Shown here in pieces: positions 46,201-54,513 of a DNA stretch of 64,000 nucleotides. The number at the start of each line of letters is the position of its first letter. Positions within the stretch are counted from its first letter, which is position 1. The translations under genes were made by a program, and so were the position numbers. Under the pieces are notes generated by a model. That model did no database searches. It saw only the letters and a list, made by a program, of their open reading frames with translations, and had not been told where the DNA came from. Origin of the DNA: Crinalium sp049646245 (GTDB taxonomy: Bacteria > Cyanobacteriota > Cyanobacteriia > Cyanobacteriales > PCC-9333); assembly GCA_049646245.1 (NCBI GenBank), contig JBARVL010000095.1:1-64000 (forward strand). The letters are read 5' to 3'.

Positions 46201-47389
46201 TGAACGAATTGCACTACCCACTATTTTGGAGCATTTGGTAGAGGAACAGCAGCGACAGGCAACTTTGATGACAAGTAGTCAAACAGTTTTACAAAAAATT
46301 AGTCAAACTTCGCATCATGAACGATATGAGATATTGAAGAACATTATCAAATCTGAAATCGAACCGATTATTGGAAGTGTCCCCGCCGACGAACAGAGGT
46401 TTTCTGATTTAGGAATTGATTCGTTGATGGCGATCGAACTGCGTAATAAGCTACGTTCTACCACTGGCTTGGAACTTCCAGTGGCATTAGTGTTTAACTA
46501 TCCCACGATTAAGCAGCTAGCCAGCTTCTTACTCGACAAAATTGTGCCACAGGCAGACCAAGAGGACGTTCTCATCGAATCCTCGGTTACGTCAAAACAG
46601 GACGCTTTGGTTGAGGTGCAGTCTTTTGCACTCACCAAGCTGGGCTTGTTTCCTGCTTCCCGCCCCCTGCATCTTTCTCCATGGACGGTTCGACCCGCAG
46701 TAATGGCAGATGTAGCAAAATTAAGCCAGCTTGAAAGGGAGGCGTATGGTTGGATAGGAGTTGAGGCGATCGCACCTCCCAAGCTCATTGCTGATCGGAT
46801 CGATTTACTCAACAGTGGTGATATGCCATGGTTCTGGGTAATGGAGCGTAATGGAGAGTTGGGCGCGTGGCAGGTGCTACAACCGACATCTGTTGATCCA
46901 TATACTTATGGAAGTTGGGACGAAGTGACTGACCAAGGAAGGCTGCAAAAAACGTTTGACCCCAGTGGCAGCAATGTGTATATTGTCGCGGGCGGTTCTA
47001 GCAAACACTTCCCCACGGTAGCCAGCTACCTAATGACGCTTCAGACTATGTTGATGCTGCGGGAAACTGGTCGTGATACAATCTTTGTCTGCCTAGCAAT
47101 GCCAGGTTATGCCAAATACCACAGTCAAACAGGGAAATCACCCGAAGAGTATATTGCGCTGACTGACGAGAATGGCATACCCATCGACGAGTTTATTGCA
47201 CTTTCTGTCTACGACTGGCCTGTACTCCCATCGTTTCGCGTTCTGCCAGATGGTTATCCACCTGACCGAGATTCAGGTGGTCATGCAGTTAGCACGGTTT
47301 TCAAGGTGAATGATTTCGATGCAGCGATCGAAGAAACATATCGTCGCATTATCCGCCATGCCGATGCGCTTTGTCTCGAAAGAGAGTAG
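43298..47389 (+). CDS. cyrF: Terminal cylindrospermopsin PKS CyrF (KS-AT-ACP plus C-terminal GNAT-like region)
   Basis: The 1363-residue final module has an N-terminal coil, KS from about 36 (DTACSSSLVSVA; EAHGTGTSLGDP), AT from about 550 (GHSIGEYVAACVAG; HAFHS, malonyl type) and ACP near 1035 (DLGIDSLMAIEL). There is no KR, DH or thioesterase, so the last beta-keto group stays unreduced, as needed for uracil ring closure. After the ACP come about 240 residues (WTVRPAVMADVAKLSQLE, then FWVMERNGELGAWQVLQP) with the layout of a GNAT acyltransferase fold. Its role is unknown; product release or off-loading is a guess. cyrG follows after 194 bp. Confidence 0.88.
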   Translation: MNDLPENQVASIVKKALNKIEELKAELDRLKYARQEPIAIIGMSCRFPGADTPEEFWQLLRNGVDAISEIPKTRWDVDQYYDPMPATPNKMYTRHAGLLKQIDGFDPGFFRISVREAVHLDPQQRLLLEVSWEALERAGLTGNSLSTQTGVFVGISECDYHDLLVHNGSELDAYSGSGNTHSTASGRLSYYLGLTGPNLAIDTACSSSLVSVALAVKSLRQQDCDLALAGGVQTQLAADSFIRTCQSRMLSADGRCKTFDVRADGYVRAEGCGIVVLKRLSDAIADKDNILGLIRGVAVNHDGYTSGLTVPSGPSQQAVIRQALADGSLHSDQISYIEAHGTGTSLGDPIEIGALQQVFGQRSQPLVVGSVKTNIGHTEAAAGIAGLIKVVLSMQHGEIPPNLHFQQPNPYIDWDRSPVIIPTETIPWSTTSRFAGVSSFGFSGTNSHIVLEEAPNIEQPINDINQTPHILTLSAKTPEALREMAQRYAAQIETYSDLRLADICFTANTGRKHFKHRFAVVTESKEQLRLQLEAFAQSGGAGREVKLLPKIAFLFTGQGSQYVGMGRQLYERQPTFREELHHCDNILRAGAYFDESLLSILYPEGKSETIHQTAYTQPALFAFEYALVQLWRSWGIEPDIVMGHSIGEYVAACVAGVFSLEDGLKLIAQRGRLMQALPQDGAMVSFLADEARIQEAITPYRDDVSIAAINGTESVVVSGKRISVMAIAEQLAIEGIKTRQLTVSHAFHSPLMTPMLDEFRQVAASISYHKPKLLLVSNVTGKTAGAEITRPDYWVRHVREAVRFADGVRTLHEQGINIFLEIGSTATLLGMALRVSEEESTALEETSSRYLPSLRESQNDWQQMLNSLGELYVHGAEIDWDAFHRGYQRRKVILPTYPFQRQRYWLPDAKLAQNFDLSSASDTLRQAQDTASPQNRSEVSTSLMEYLQEGDVNSLVALLDDARKLSPAERIALPTILEHLVEEQQRQATLMTSSQTVLQKISQTSHHERYEILKNIIKSEIEPIIGSVPADEQRFSDLGIDSLMAIELRNKLRSTTGLELPVALVFNYPTIKQLASFLLDKIVPQADQEDVLIESSVTSKQDALVEVQSFALTKLGLFPASRPLHLSPWTVRPAVMADVAKLSQLEREAYGWIGVEAIAPPKLIADRIDLLNSGDMPWFWVMERNGELGAWQVLQPTSVDPYTYGSWDEVTDQGRLQKTFDPSGSNVYIVAGGSSKHFPTVASYLMTLQTMLMLRETGRDTIFVCLAMPGYAKYHSQTGKSPEEYIALTDENGIPIDEFIALSVYDWPVLPSFRVLPDGYPPDRDSGGHAVSTVFKVNDFDAAIEETYRRIIRHADALCLERE

Positions 47390-47583
47390 TGTCTAGATTT
47401 TGACTAGGCTTGATGATGCCAATAATATGTATATGGTAATGGGCTGTATAAGCTGGCGCACATCTAAAATTTAATAATTTACCGCCTGAACCTGTTTGCC
47501 ACCTTACATTTCAATGTAAAACTAGATGCGGAACAGCTTATCTAGGTGCCACCAATCGCCATCATAGAGCAATAAAGGGTCTT

Positions 47584-49020
47584 ATGACTAAAAAACAGGT
47601 AGACACATTAGTGATACACGCTCATCTCTTTACGATGCATGGAACTGGCGTGGGATATATTGCTGATGGGGCGATCGCGATTGAGGGTAGCTGTATTGTA
47701 GCCGTTGATTCTACCGAGGCATTGCTGAGTCGTTTTGAAAGCCACAAAACGATCAATGCCGTAAATTGTGCAGTGTTGCCTGGACTAATTGATGCTCACA
47801 TACATACGACTTGTTCTCTTCTGCGTGGGGTGGCACAAGATGTAACCAATTGGCTGATGGACGCGACAATGCCTTATGGACTTCAGATGATGCCCGCAGC
47901 GAACATAGCCGCGACACGCTTGAGTGTGTTGGAAGGGCTGAAGGCAGGCACAACGACATTCGGCGATTCTGAGTCTCCTTACCCCCTCTGGGGAGAATTT
48001 TTCGATGAAATTGGGGTACGTGCCATTCTGTCCCCCGCGTTTAACGCACTCCCACTGGAGTGGCCGGAATGGAATGAGGGAGACCTCTATCCCTTCGATG
48101 TCAAGGCAGGGCGACGTGCAATGGAAGAGGCTGTAGACTTTGCCTGTACATGGAATGGAGCAGCAGAGGGACGTATCACCACTATGTTGGGGCTACAGGC
48201 GGCGGATATGGTGCCGCTTGAGATACTACGCGAAGCCAAAGAGATTGTGCAACGGGAAGGCTTGATGCTGCATATTCATGTGGCGCAGGGCGATCGAGAA
48301 ACAGAGCAAATTGTTAAACGATATGGTAAGCGTCCCATCGCTTTTCTGGCTGAGATTGGCTACTTGGACGAACAGTTGCTGGCGGTTCACCTGACAGATG
48401 CCACAGATGAAGAAGCCGTACAAGTAGCCAAAAGTGGCGCTAGCATGGCACTCTGTTCGGGCGCTATTGGCATCATCGACGGTCTCGTCCCGCCTGCCCA
48501 CGTTTTTCGGCAGGCAGGCGGTTCCGTTGCGCTCGGCTCCGATCAAGCCTGCGGCAACAACTGTTGTAACATCTTCAATGAGATGAAACTGACCGCCTTA
48601 TTCAACAAAATTAAATATCAAGACCCGACCATTATGCCTGCCTGGGAAGTGTTACGCATGGCAACCATTGAAGGGGCGCGGGCGATTGGTTTAGCTCACA
48701 AGATTGGCTCGCTTGAAGTAGGCAAAGAAGCCGATCTGATTTTAGTTGATCTTACCGCTCCTAATCTCTCACCAACCCTGCTCGATCCAATTCGCAATCT
48801 CGTACCTAACTTCGTGTACGCTGCTTCAGGACATGAAGTTAAAAGCGTGATGGTGGCGGGAAAACTTTTAGTGGAAGACTACCAAGTCCTCACGATAAAT
48901 GAGGATGCTATTCTCGCTGAAGCGCAAACGCAAGCGCAACAGCTTGAGCAACGCGTAAAAGCTGATTCCGCTCACCAAAAAATGGTTCTGATGGAAGCGA
49001 TGGCAAAGGGTAAACTATAG
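47584..49020 (+). CDS. cyrG: Amidohydrolase of the CyrG/CyrH pair, metal site intact
   Basis: This 478-residue amidohydrolase-superfamily enzyme is proposed to act in uracil ring formation of cylindrospermopsin. The metal ligands are present: AHIH (72-74), HIHVAQGDRE, AVHLTDATDEE and the Asp in ALGSDQACGNN (Asp320). It shares long identical blocks with the 40522 gene, including the first 18 residues and most of the last 150, so the pair arose by duplication. Placement between cyrF and cyrI and its length support the cyrG name. AAAGGGTCTT just before the ATG supplies a ribosome binding site. Confidence 0.87.
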   Translation: MTKKQVDTLVIHAHLFTMHGTGVGYIADGAIAIEGSCIVAVDSTEALLSRFESHKTINAVNCAVLPGLIDAHIHTTCSLLRGVAQDVTNWLMDATMPYGLQMMPAANIAATRLSVLEGLKAGTTTFGDSESPYPLWGEFFDEIGVRAILSPAFNALPLEWPEWNEGDLYPFDVKAGRRAMEEAVDFACTWNGAAEGRITTMLGLQAADMVPLEILREAKEIVQREGLMLHIHVAQGDRETEQIVKRYGKRPIAFLAEIGYLDEQLLAVHLTDATDEEAVQVAKSGASMALCSGAIGIIDGLVPPAHVFRQAGGSVALGSDQACGNNCCNIFNEMKLTALFNKIKYQDPTIMPAWEVLRMATIEGARAIGLAHKIGSLEVGKEADLILVDLTAPNLSPTLLDPIRNLVPNFVYAASGHEVKSVMVAGKLLVEDYQVLTINEDAILAEAQTQAQQLEQRVKADSAHQKMVLMEAMAKGKL

Positions 49021-49073
49021 TATATATGCTTATCTGCCACAAGATTTCTGAATCAAACATTAAGGGCAAACCA

Positions 49074-49907
49074 ATGACCGTATATGAAAATAAACTGGGT
49101 AGTTATAAAAAAAACCAAGATGCCATAATATATGCGAAAGAACTCGAAGAATGGCATTTAATTGGACTTCTAGACCATTCAATAGATGCGGTAAGAGTAC
49201 CAAATTATTTTATTGAGCAAGAGTGTATAACAATTTCAGAAAGAATAAAAAAGAGTAAATATTTTCGCGCTTATCCCGGTCACCCATCAGTTAGTCGATT
49301 AGGACTAGAGTTGTTTGAATGTGGGGAAAGTGAGATTGAATTAGCAAAGCATCAAGCAGAAGCACCCACATTAATTAAAGAAATGCGGAGGCTGGTACAT
49401 CCGTACATAAGTCCAATTGATAGGCTTAGGGTTGAACTTGATGATATTTGGAGTTATGGCTGTAATTTAGCAAAACTTGGTGATCAAAAAGTGTTTGCTG
49501 GAATAGTTAGAGAACACAAAAAAGATAGCCCTGGCGAACCACATTGTGATGTAATGGGATGGGGTTTTCTCGGCTCCTATAAAGATAAGCCTAATCTTAT
49601 AAATAACATCGCCGCAAATGTATATTTAAGAACATCTGAGTCAGGAGGAGAAATAATGCTTTGGGATGAATGGCCAACTCAAAGCGAATATAATATAGAA
49701 CGAAAGATAGATGAGCCAGTTATTGTCGGTGATCACAAAAAAATCACACAACCAAAACTTGAAATCAGACCGAACCTGGGAGATTTAATTCTTTTCAATT
49801 CAATGAGAATTCATGCGGTAAAAAAGATAGAAACTGGTGTACGTATGACATGGGGATGTTTGATTGGATACTCTGGGGCTGATGACCCGCTTGTTATTTG
49901 GACTTAA
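49074..49907 (+). CDS. cyrI: 2-oxoglutarate/Fe(II) hydroxylase CyrI
   Basis: CyrI hydroxylates C-7 of 7-deoxy-cylindrospermopsin. The 277-residue protein has the facial triad HxD...H: His and Asp in GEPHCDVMGWGF, distal His in SMRIHAVKK, and the 2-oxoglutarate Arg in TGVRMTWGC. I chose the ATG at 49074 (MTVYENKLGSYKK) rather than the upstream in-frame ATG at 49026 because AAGGG lies 8-12 nt before it and CyrI-like proteins begin with a similar short lead. It is 53 bp after cyrG and likely in the same transcript. It is the last cyr gene. Confidence 0.93.
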   Translation: MTVYENKLGSYKKNQDAIIYAKELEEWHLIGLLDHSIDAVRVPNYFIEQECITISERIKKSKYFRAYPGHPSVSRLGLELFECGESEIELAKHQAEAPTLIKEMRRLVHPYISPIDRLRVELDDIWSYGCNLAKLGDQKVFAGIVREHKKDSPGEPHCDVMGWGFLGSYKDKPNLINNIAANVYLRTSESGGEIMLWDEWPTQSEYNIERKIDEPVIVGDHKKITQPKLEIRPNLGDLILFNSMRIHAVKKIETGVRMTWGCLIGYSGADDPLVIWT

Positions 49908-49959
49908 TATTTAATTTCTTAAGATCTAATTACACCCCTCAAAGTTATAAGTAAGTTGG

Positions 49960-50370
49960 ATGTTGATTTATGCGATCGCGCACGTTACAGCAGAGGTAGC
50001 TATTTATAATTATACTTCAGATCCAATGCTGAATTGGAATACTGACGATTTGCGGATCTGGTTTGAAAGTGCAGGTTTGGTGGTTGAAGTGAAAGAGGAG
50101 CGATTACAATCCCAATTGCACATTACTTCTAGTTTAATAGAACGCTGGTTTGGAACGAATAGCGATCGCCCTACTTATGCTAGTTATCTTAGTCGCTTGC
50201 TTTCTCCACAGGAAGTAGATGCTGTCAAAAAGTTATTTAATCGCTATTTGCTCAATCAAACTGTATCTTGGTCGAGTGCGATCGCTTTTATCCGAGCGTG
50301 GGATAATAAAAAAAGAAACTTTTACTTTTTTACTTCCTCTGCTTCCCCAGCCCAAAAATGGGAAAAATAA
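49960..50370 (+). pseudogene. C-terminal fragment of a RarA-methyltransferase fusion protein
   Basis: The fragment (DPMLNWNTDDLRIWFESAGLVV, then LIERWFGTNSDRPTYASYLS and LNQTVSWSSAIAFIRAW) resembles the tail of the cyanobacterial RarA-type AAA protein fused to a methyltransferase-like domain. The AAA part is absent. A frame change near 49975 at a GCGATCGC site separates KLDVDLCDR from the fragment. It directly follows cyrI and marks the other border of the inserted cyr island. The family assignment is from memory of the C-terminal pattern. Confidence 0.55.
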
Positions 50371-50426
50371 AAAACCTACTCCCTGCTCCCTGCTTCCTGC
50401 CATTACTTCTTAACTTAGTAGCCAAA

Positions 50427-51250
50427 TTATCGTTCCTTCCAAATTGCGGGTGAGATAATTTTGGCATCGTTATCGTCTAAATAAAAATTATATACTGGTT
50501 CTCCCGAAACTTCGCACCGCAAGGGTTCAATTATTTTAGTGAAAGGGTTCCAAACGGCTATGACTTCAGGTTTAGCTTTTTTGAGAATAAGTTCGCATTG
50601 AATATGTACCGTAGGTAAATAGATAATCATAGCACTGTGCAAATAAGCTTCTACCCTCATGGCATAACGCTCTTGTACATCTCCTAGCTTTCTATCTAAC
50701 TCTATATGTGTTGCTTCAATTCGTGCTAATTCCTTTTGTTTATCTTCTCCTTCTAATTGCTTAAATTCAAGTTTAGAACGAATTTCTTGGGCTATAGTGC
50801 CGTAATAAGTTTTCAGTCTTTCTTCATCCCTAGCTCTAGCTCTAGTTAACTTAGCAGACCAATTTTCTAAATCAGTTTTAATTAATTGAATTGACGTTTG
50901 TTCGATTAAATTAGACAATTCATCCTTTGCCATCGTCGGTGGATGATTGATATTGTCCACAGAAATGATATCCGACTCCCACAATAAAGCATCTCCAATG
51001 TCTACTGGCGTAACTTTAGTTGGCTCGTTGATAATAAAAGAAACCATGCCAATTCTTTTTTCATTTGCCTCTGCTGTATAAGCAACATGACACCAAAGGT
51101 AGCGTGTCGTAGCAGGTTGAGCATCTAAGTAACGAAGTAAACCATTTTGCGTTGAACACCTACAGTATAAAGAAAGTAATCCTGAGCATATTTATCCTTG
51201 GCTGATAAATACTGATTCCAAGCTTGTTTTATTGAAAGCTGTTTAGCCAT
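50427..51250 (-). pseudogene. Coiled-coil hypothetical protein, frameshifted
   Basis: A plausible start at 51250 encodes MAKQLSIKQAWNQYLSAKDK and continues to DYFLYTVGVQRK. The frame then shifts near 51140, after which NGLLRYLDAQPATTRYLWCH and the long main frame continue to 50427. The centre (ARARDEERLKTYYGTIAQEI and following) is a charged coiled coil. The C-terminus is compact (VEAYLHSAMIIYLPTVHIQC, then AVWNPFTKIIEPLRC). The function is unknown. Similar coiled-coil proteins sit beside helicases in defence-type loci, but no partner is present here. Confidence 0.6.
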
Positions 51251-51280
51251 TTTTTGAAACTAATAAATAAAATTTTGTTG

Positions 51281-51308
51281 CTAGGCTAGGGGTGTATTTT
51301 TCCTAGCC
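51281..51308. terminator. Hairpin upstream of the coiled-coil gene
   Basis: GGCTAGG (51284-51290) and CCTAGCC (51302-51308) form a stem around a T-rich loop. It could be a terminator, though it sits in a region without clear transcripts. Confidence 0.3.
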
Positions 51309-51588
51309 TGGTTTAAACATCCTGCATTCTTTTAGAGTGATGCGATCGCAGTCAAGATCGCGACTTACAACGCCGTCTATTACAGACTCCTCCGGGCTAG
51401 CTTATGGCGTGATCCAAAATTTACTTTATATAGCGCAAATTTCCACAATTTTCTAAATTTACCAACTTAGCTTCTAAGCCTAAGATGGCTTTAGATAAAA
51501 TTTCCCGCTAAATATATTGCTTAACTCTTGGCGGGGTTTGAACACAATTTTTAGCTGGGAAGTGCAAACACAAGTAGAAGGATATTAC

Positions 51589-51738
51589 ATGGTTCATTTA
51601 CTGACCGCTTCCACTATTGCCGCTGTCGTTCCTGCAACAGCACTTACTCTCGCAGCTATGTTTAGCAAATTCAATGGGTTGTATACACTGAAGGTTTTGG
51701 GCTTTGAAATAGCCATTGATCGCCGTCCTGCCTGTTAA
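51589..51738 (+). CDS. Small hydrophobic protein (49 aa)
   Basis: MVHLLTASTIAAVVPATALT is followed by LAAMFSKFNGLYTLKVLGFE, giving one likely membrane-spanning helix and a short amphipathic tail. AGAAGGATATTAC upstream offers a good ribosome binding site, which favours this start over the longer in-frame one at 51517. No family is recognised. It could be a membrane micropeptide. Confidence 0.45.
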   Translation: MVHLLTASTIAAVVPATALTLAAMFSKFNGLYTLKVLGFEIAIDRRPAC

Positions 51739-51817
51739 TCTTACTCCGCCTTCACTTGAGGTGGGGCGATCGCGATTAACACCTGGTCTTTTTTGCAGAT
51801 TATTTTTTTTATTGAGG

Positions 51818-51912
51818 TATAGCGTTTCTCGATCTGGTGAGGTACATCTTCAAAACCTAAAGGCTAGATATACAAAATATTGGTGTACCTCAGTTTCAGG
51901 GGAAACGCTATA
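51818..51912. mobile_element. MITE-like element with 29-bp imperfect inverted repeats
   Basis: The left arm (TATAGCGTTTCTCGATCTGG and on to TGAGGTACA) pairs with the right arm, which reads TATAGCGTTTCCCCTGAAAC and on to TGAGGTACA on the opposite strand. The 95-bp element starts and ends with TA, as expected for non-autonomous derivatives of IS630/Tc1-type transposons. Confidence 0.65.
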
Positions 51913-52207
51913 GTTCCATTATTGGGGCTACCTTTTTGCTATGAAAAGCACGAATGATCTTCGTGTTCTAAATCTGTTAATCATCTTTTTTTTGTACTTT
52001 TCTTTTGCGATTAATTCAGCTTCGGATCAAAGCTTTTTATCAAAATTGATTACAAATACATTTAATTAATTAAAATTCATTATATGTATTAGGAGTTGTT
52101 GTTTTAACTCAGTAATTCAAAGCATTTTATGTCGAAATATTTTTTTTTGAAATCATGTACACACAAAGATTATTCTACTCAAAAAACTTTGATTTTTAAT
52201 ATTTAAG

Positions 52208-52690
52208 TCACTGTTTTTTTTCGTAAAAATGTGTTAAATAGGCAATTGAAAGAGAAGCGTTTTTGCGACGACCTATTGTTAGCCGTATGTCAATACTAGG
52301 AGCCTGAAAAGCCTTGGTAAGGTTAATAATTTCTTTGATAGAATAATCACCCGCTTGAAATAATCGCATATTGTTCAAGGGTGCAACACGAATGTTGAAA
52401 TTTTTAACTGTCGTTATTTTGTGCAGCCTTTCCAAGGCGTTAGCTTGCAAAACTGGATCTAAAAAAATCAATAAATCAGTGTCATCAATCAATTCAAAAT
52501 ATTTAGCAAAGTTTCCTGGCGATACCCCATACCGATTTGATTGAATGGCTAAAACGCGAGTAGGGGGATGATAGATAAATGCTGTTTGTTCAGCTTGTGA
52601 AGTTTGGGTAAAAAGCGATCGCCGTTTCCGCCATCCTTGAAAGTGCGGTCTACGGTGGGAGGTGTTCTTGATGTCGCAAGGGTTGACCAT
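52208..52690 (-). CDS. Hypothetical protein, probably 5'-truncated
   Basis: I do not recognise the protein with certainty. After a basic, unstructured lead come alpha/beta segments (TAFIYHPPTRVLAIQSNRYG, FAKYFELIDDTDLLIFLDPV, NALERLHKITTVKNFNIRVA) and a final SIDIRLTIGRRKNASLSIAY. The layout recalls DUF6731-like proteins, a tentative comparison. Its start overlaps head-to-head with the divergent pentapeptide/channel gene by 29 bp, which suggests the true 5' part was lost at a recombination joint. Confidence 0.5.
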   Translation of the reverse strand: MVNPCDIKNTSHRRPHFQGWRKRRSLFTQTSQAEQTAFIYHPPTRVLAIQSNRYGVSPGNFAKYFELIDDTDLLIFLDPVLQANALERLHKITTVKNFNIRVAPLNNMRLFQAGDYSIKEIINLTKAFQAPSIDIRLTIGRRKNASLSIAYLTHFYEKKQ

Positions 52691-53539
52691 TGATTTATTT
52701 GTTAATCCTGGTGTTGATTTGAATCTAGGAGATCCAGGTTATCGAGAAGCGGTAAATTTCACAAAAGAAGATTTACGCCGTCGCTGGGCAACTCCTTATG
52801 GAGTAAATATCCTAGCCAGATGGAAGGCGAGTGAGTTCGACAGGGCATCGCTGGAGCAGTTAGTAGGAAAGGTTTACGGGTATCTTGTGATATCCGAGGA
52901 ATCCCCTTACCCAGTCAAGAGATTCGCAATGTTAACTTAAGTGAGGTTGAATTTTTCTGTAGCGACTTACAAGGGACGCTTTTCGACCACGTTGACTTAA
53001 CCAATGCTCATTTTTCAGAAGCCAATCTTAACAGCACTCGGTTCGAGTGGTGTCAAATGGATGGCGTTTATGTTGACAATGTAGACTTTAATGAGAAAAC
53101 AGCGTTTGTTGGCGTTAATTTAAATACGATTAATTTTAATTTGGCAATCCTCCTGCAAGACTTAGCTATTACTCAGCAGCGTGTCGCCAATTTGGAGAAG
53201 AAAAATCCTGTTTTAGCTTGGCTACTACGAATCACCTGTAACTATGGGCGATCGTTTGGACGCTTCCTTGCTTGCTGTTTGATAATTATTGTTGTGTTCG
53301 CCGGACTCTATGCTATCGATCCCTCATCACTCCACTACACAGATCCCGTTTTAGCTTCCACTAAAGTTAATTGGTTTGACGCGTTGTATTTTTCTACCTT
53401 AAGCTTTATCACGGTTGGTTACGACGTGCAGCCTGCCTCATTATTCGGCAAGATACTTGCGGTTATACAAGGGATAATCGGCTATCTGATGACGGGGTTG
53501 TTGGTCGCAATCATGACTAGGAGAACTATAGGCAATTGA
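52662..53539 (+). pseudogene. Pentapeptide-repeat K+ channel fusion, frameshifted
   Basis: The first frame (52662-52940) encodes MSQGLTIDLFVNPGVDLNLG and VNFTKEDLRRRWATPYGVNI. Near 52890 the frame shifts to IRGIPLPSQEIRNVNLSEVE, which runs into a pentapeptide-repeat block (FFCSDLQGTLFDHVDLTNAH and so on) and a two-helix ion channel. The channel has TM1 FLACCLIIIVVFAGLYAI, the selectivity filter TVGYD and TM2 ILAVIQGIIGYLMTGLLVAI. The fusion could couple a beta-helical sensor to K+ flux. With the frameshift only the C-terminal channel part is expressible from Met53057. Confidence 0.75.
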
Positions 53540-53596
53540 AGGGTGCGATCGCCTCTGCATTACCCTGCTCCGAAATATTAGTTTGATCCATAGGGC

Positions 53597-53779
53597 TTAC
53601 CCATGAAGTGATTTTAAAAATACTTCCAAGATAAACTGTCTCAAGTTGCTTAACAGCCAGAAAAAGGTTGCACCCGCAGCGAGTAGCGAAGGCACTTCCC
53701 AAATGGTATTTTTGGCTAGTCCTATCGCTACACCTAATGCTATTCCCACGAAAACTGCTTGATGGATATCTAAAGGCAT
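53597..53779 (-). CDS. Small membrane protein (60 aa)
   Basis: MPLDIHQAVFVGIALGVAIG and WEVPSLLAAGATFFWLLSNL form two hydrophobic segments, followed by RQFILEVFLKSLHG. The pattern is typical of a small cyanobacterial membrane protein; the family is not identified. I prefer the Met at 53779 because the extra residues of the longer frame (from 53812) look untranslated. Confidence 0.5.
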   Translation of the reverse strand: MPLDIHQAVFVGIALGVAIGLAKNTIWEVPSLLAAGATFFWLLSNLRQFILEVFLKSLHG

Positions 53780-53849
53780 GAAACTTACTCTGGCAGATGA
53801 ACAATGCTCCATAGTTGCATAAGTCCGTTTCCGATACGTGCGATCGCAA

Positions 53850-54513
53850 TTATTTGTATCGAAATCTTGGCATAGAGATCGCGCTCATAGTAGACGAACT
53901 TCGCTTAGTATTCTGCGTCAACACACTTATAGCCATGCCCTAATCCTGAAAGGATGTGATTTGGGTTGTATATCCGTAGCTAACACCCGCAGTTGCAACG
54001 GCTAACAAAAGGGCTACCGCCCTTTATGAATTAGAGACGATGGGGAAAAAGGGGTTAATTTTTCAAATATATAAATGCAGAGCTTCTCAACAGTGCAGAA
54101 AGTGCTTTTAGGTTAATAACAGGTTGATATAGGTTCCACTCGAATTCCACGCAGAAGTTCTCATCGCCAACGACTTCAACCGTGTAGCAGGTTATACCCA
54201 AATTATACCCAACCGTTGAACTCTTAAGATGGGTTTGACGCTACCTATGATATACGCCCCGCTCCTTTTCGGTGTTGTCATAAACTACATCACCAACGCA
54301 ACTCAACTATTTGAGTGACTATTGCTGATTGAATCTTTATGACAACAGAGCAAACGAAATTAGGCACTCTCCAAGTTGGGTTGCTGCGCGGGGTCAATTT
54401 TGCTCAAGGCATTGGCAGGTATCTTACCCATTGCCTGACTCACTAACTCCAGCAAGTTTTGGGTGCGGGTGGTCAGAAAACTTTCAAAATCGTCGTTCCA
54501 CATCGTTTCGGGT
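53850..54513. other. Gene-poor accessory stretch
   Basis: I see no intact gene in 53850-54513. A 35-codon frame starting at 54339 (MTTEQTKLGTLQVGLLRGVN, then FAQGIGRYLTHCL) looks like the truncated beginning of a larger gene that continues in another frame after its stop. Confidence 0.45.

Noticed and set aside
49026..49073. Upstream in-frame start for cyrI
   Set aside because: There is no Shine-Dalgarno before it, it would add 16 atypical residues, and a good AAGGG precedes the 49074 ATG.
53526..53849. 107-codon minus-strand frame
   Set aside because: It overlaps the small membrane protein in another frame; the latter has a clear hydrophobic pattern and this one does not.
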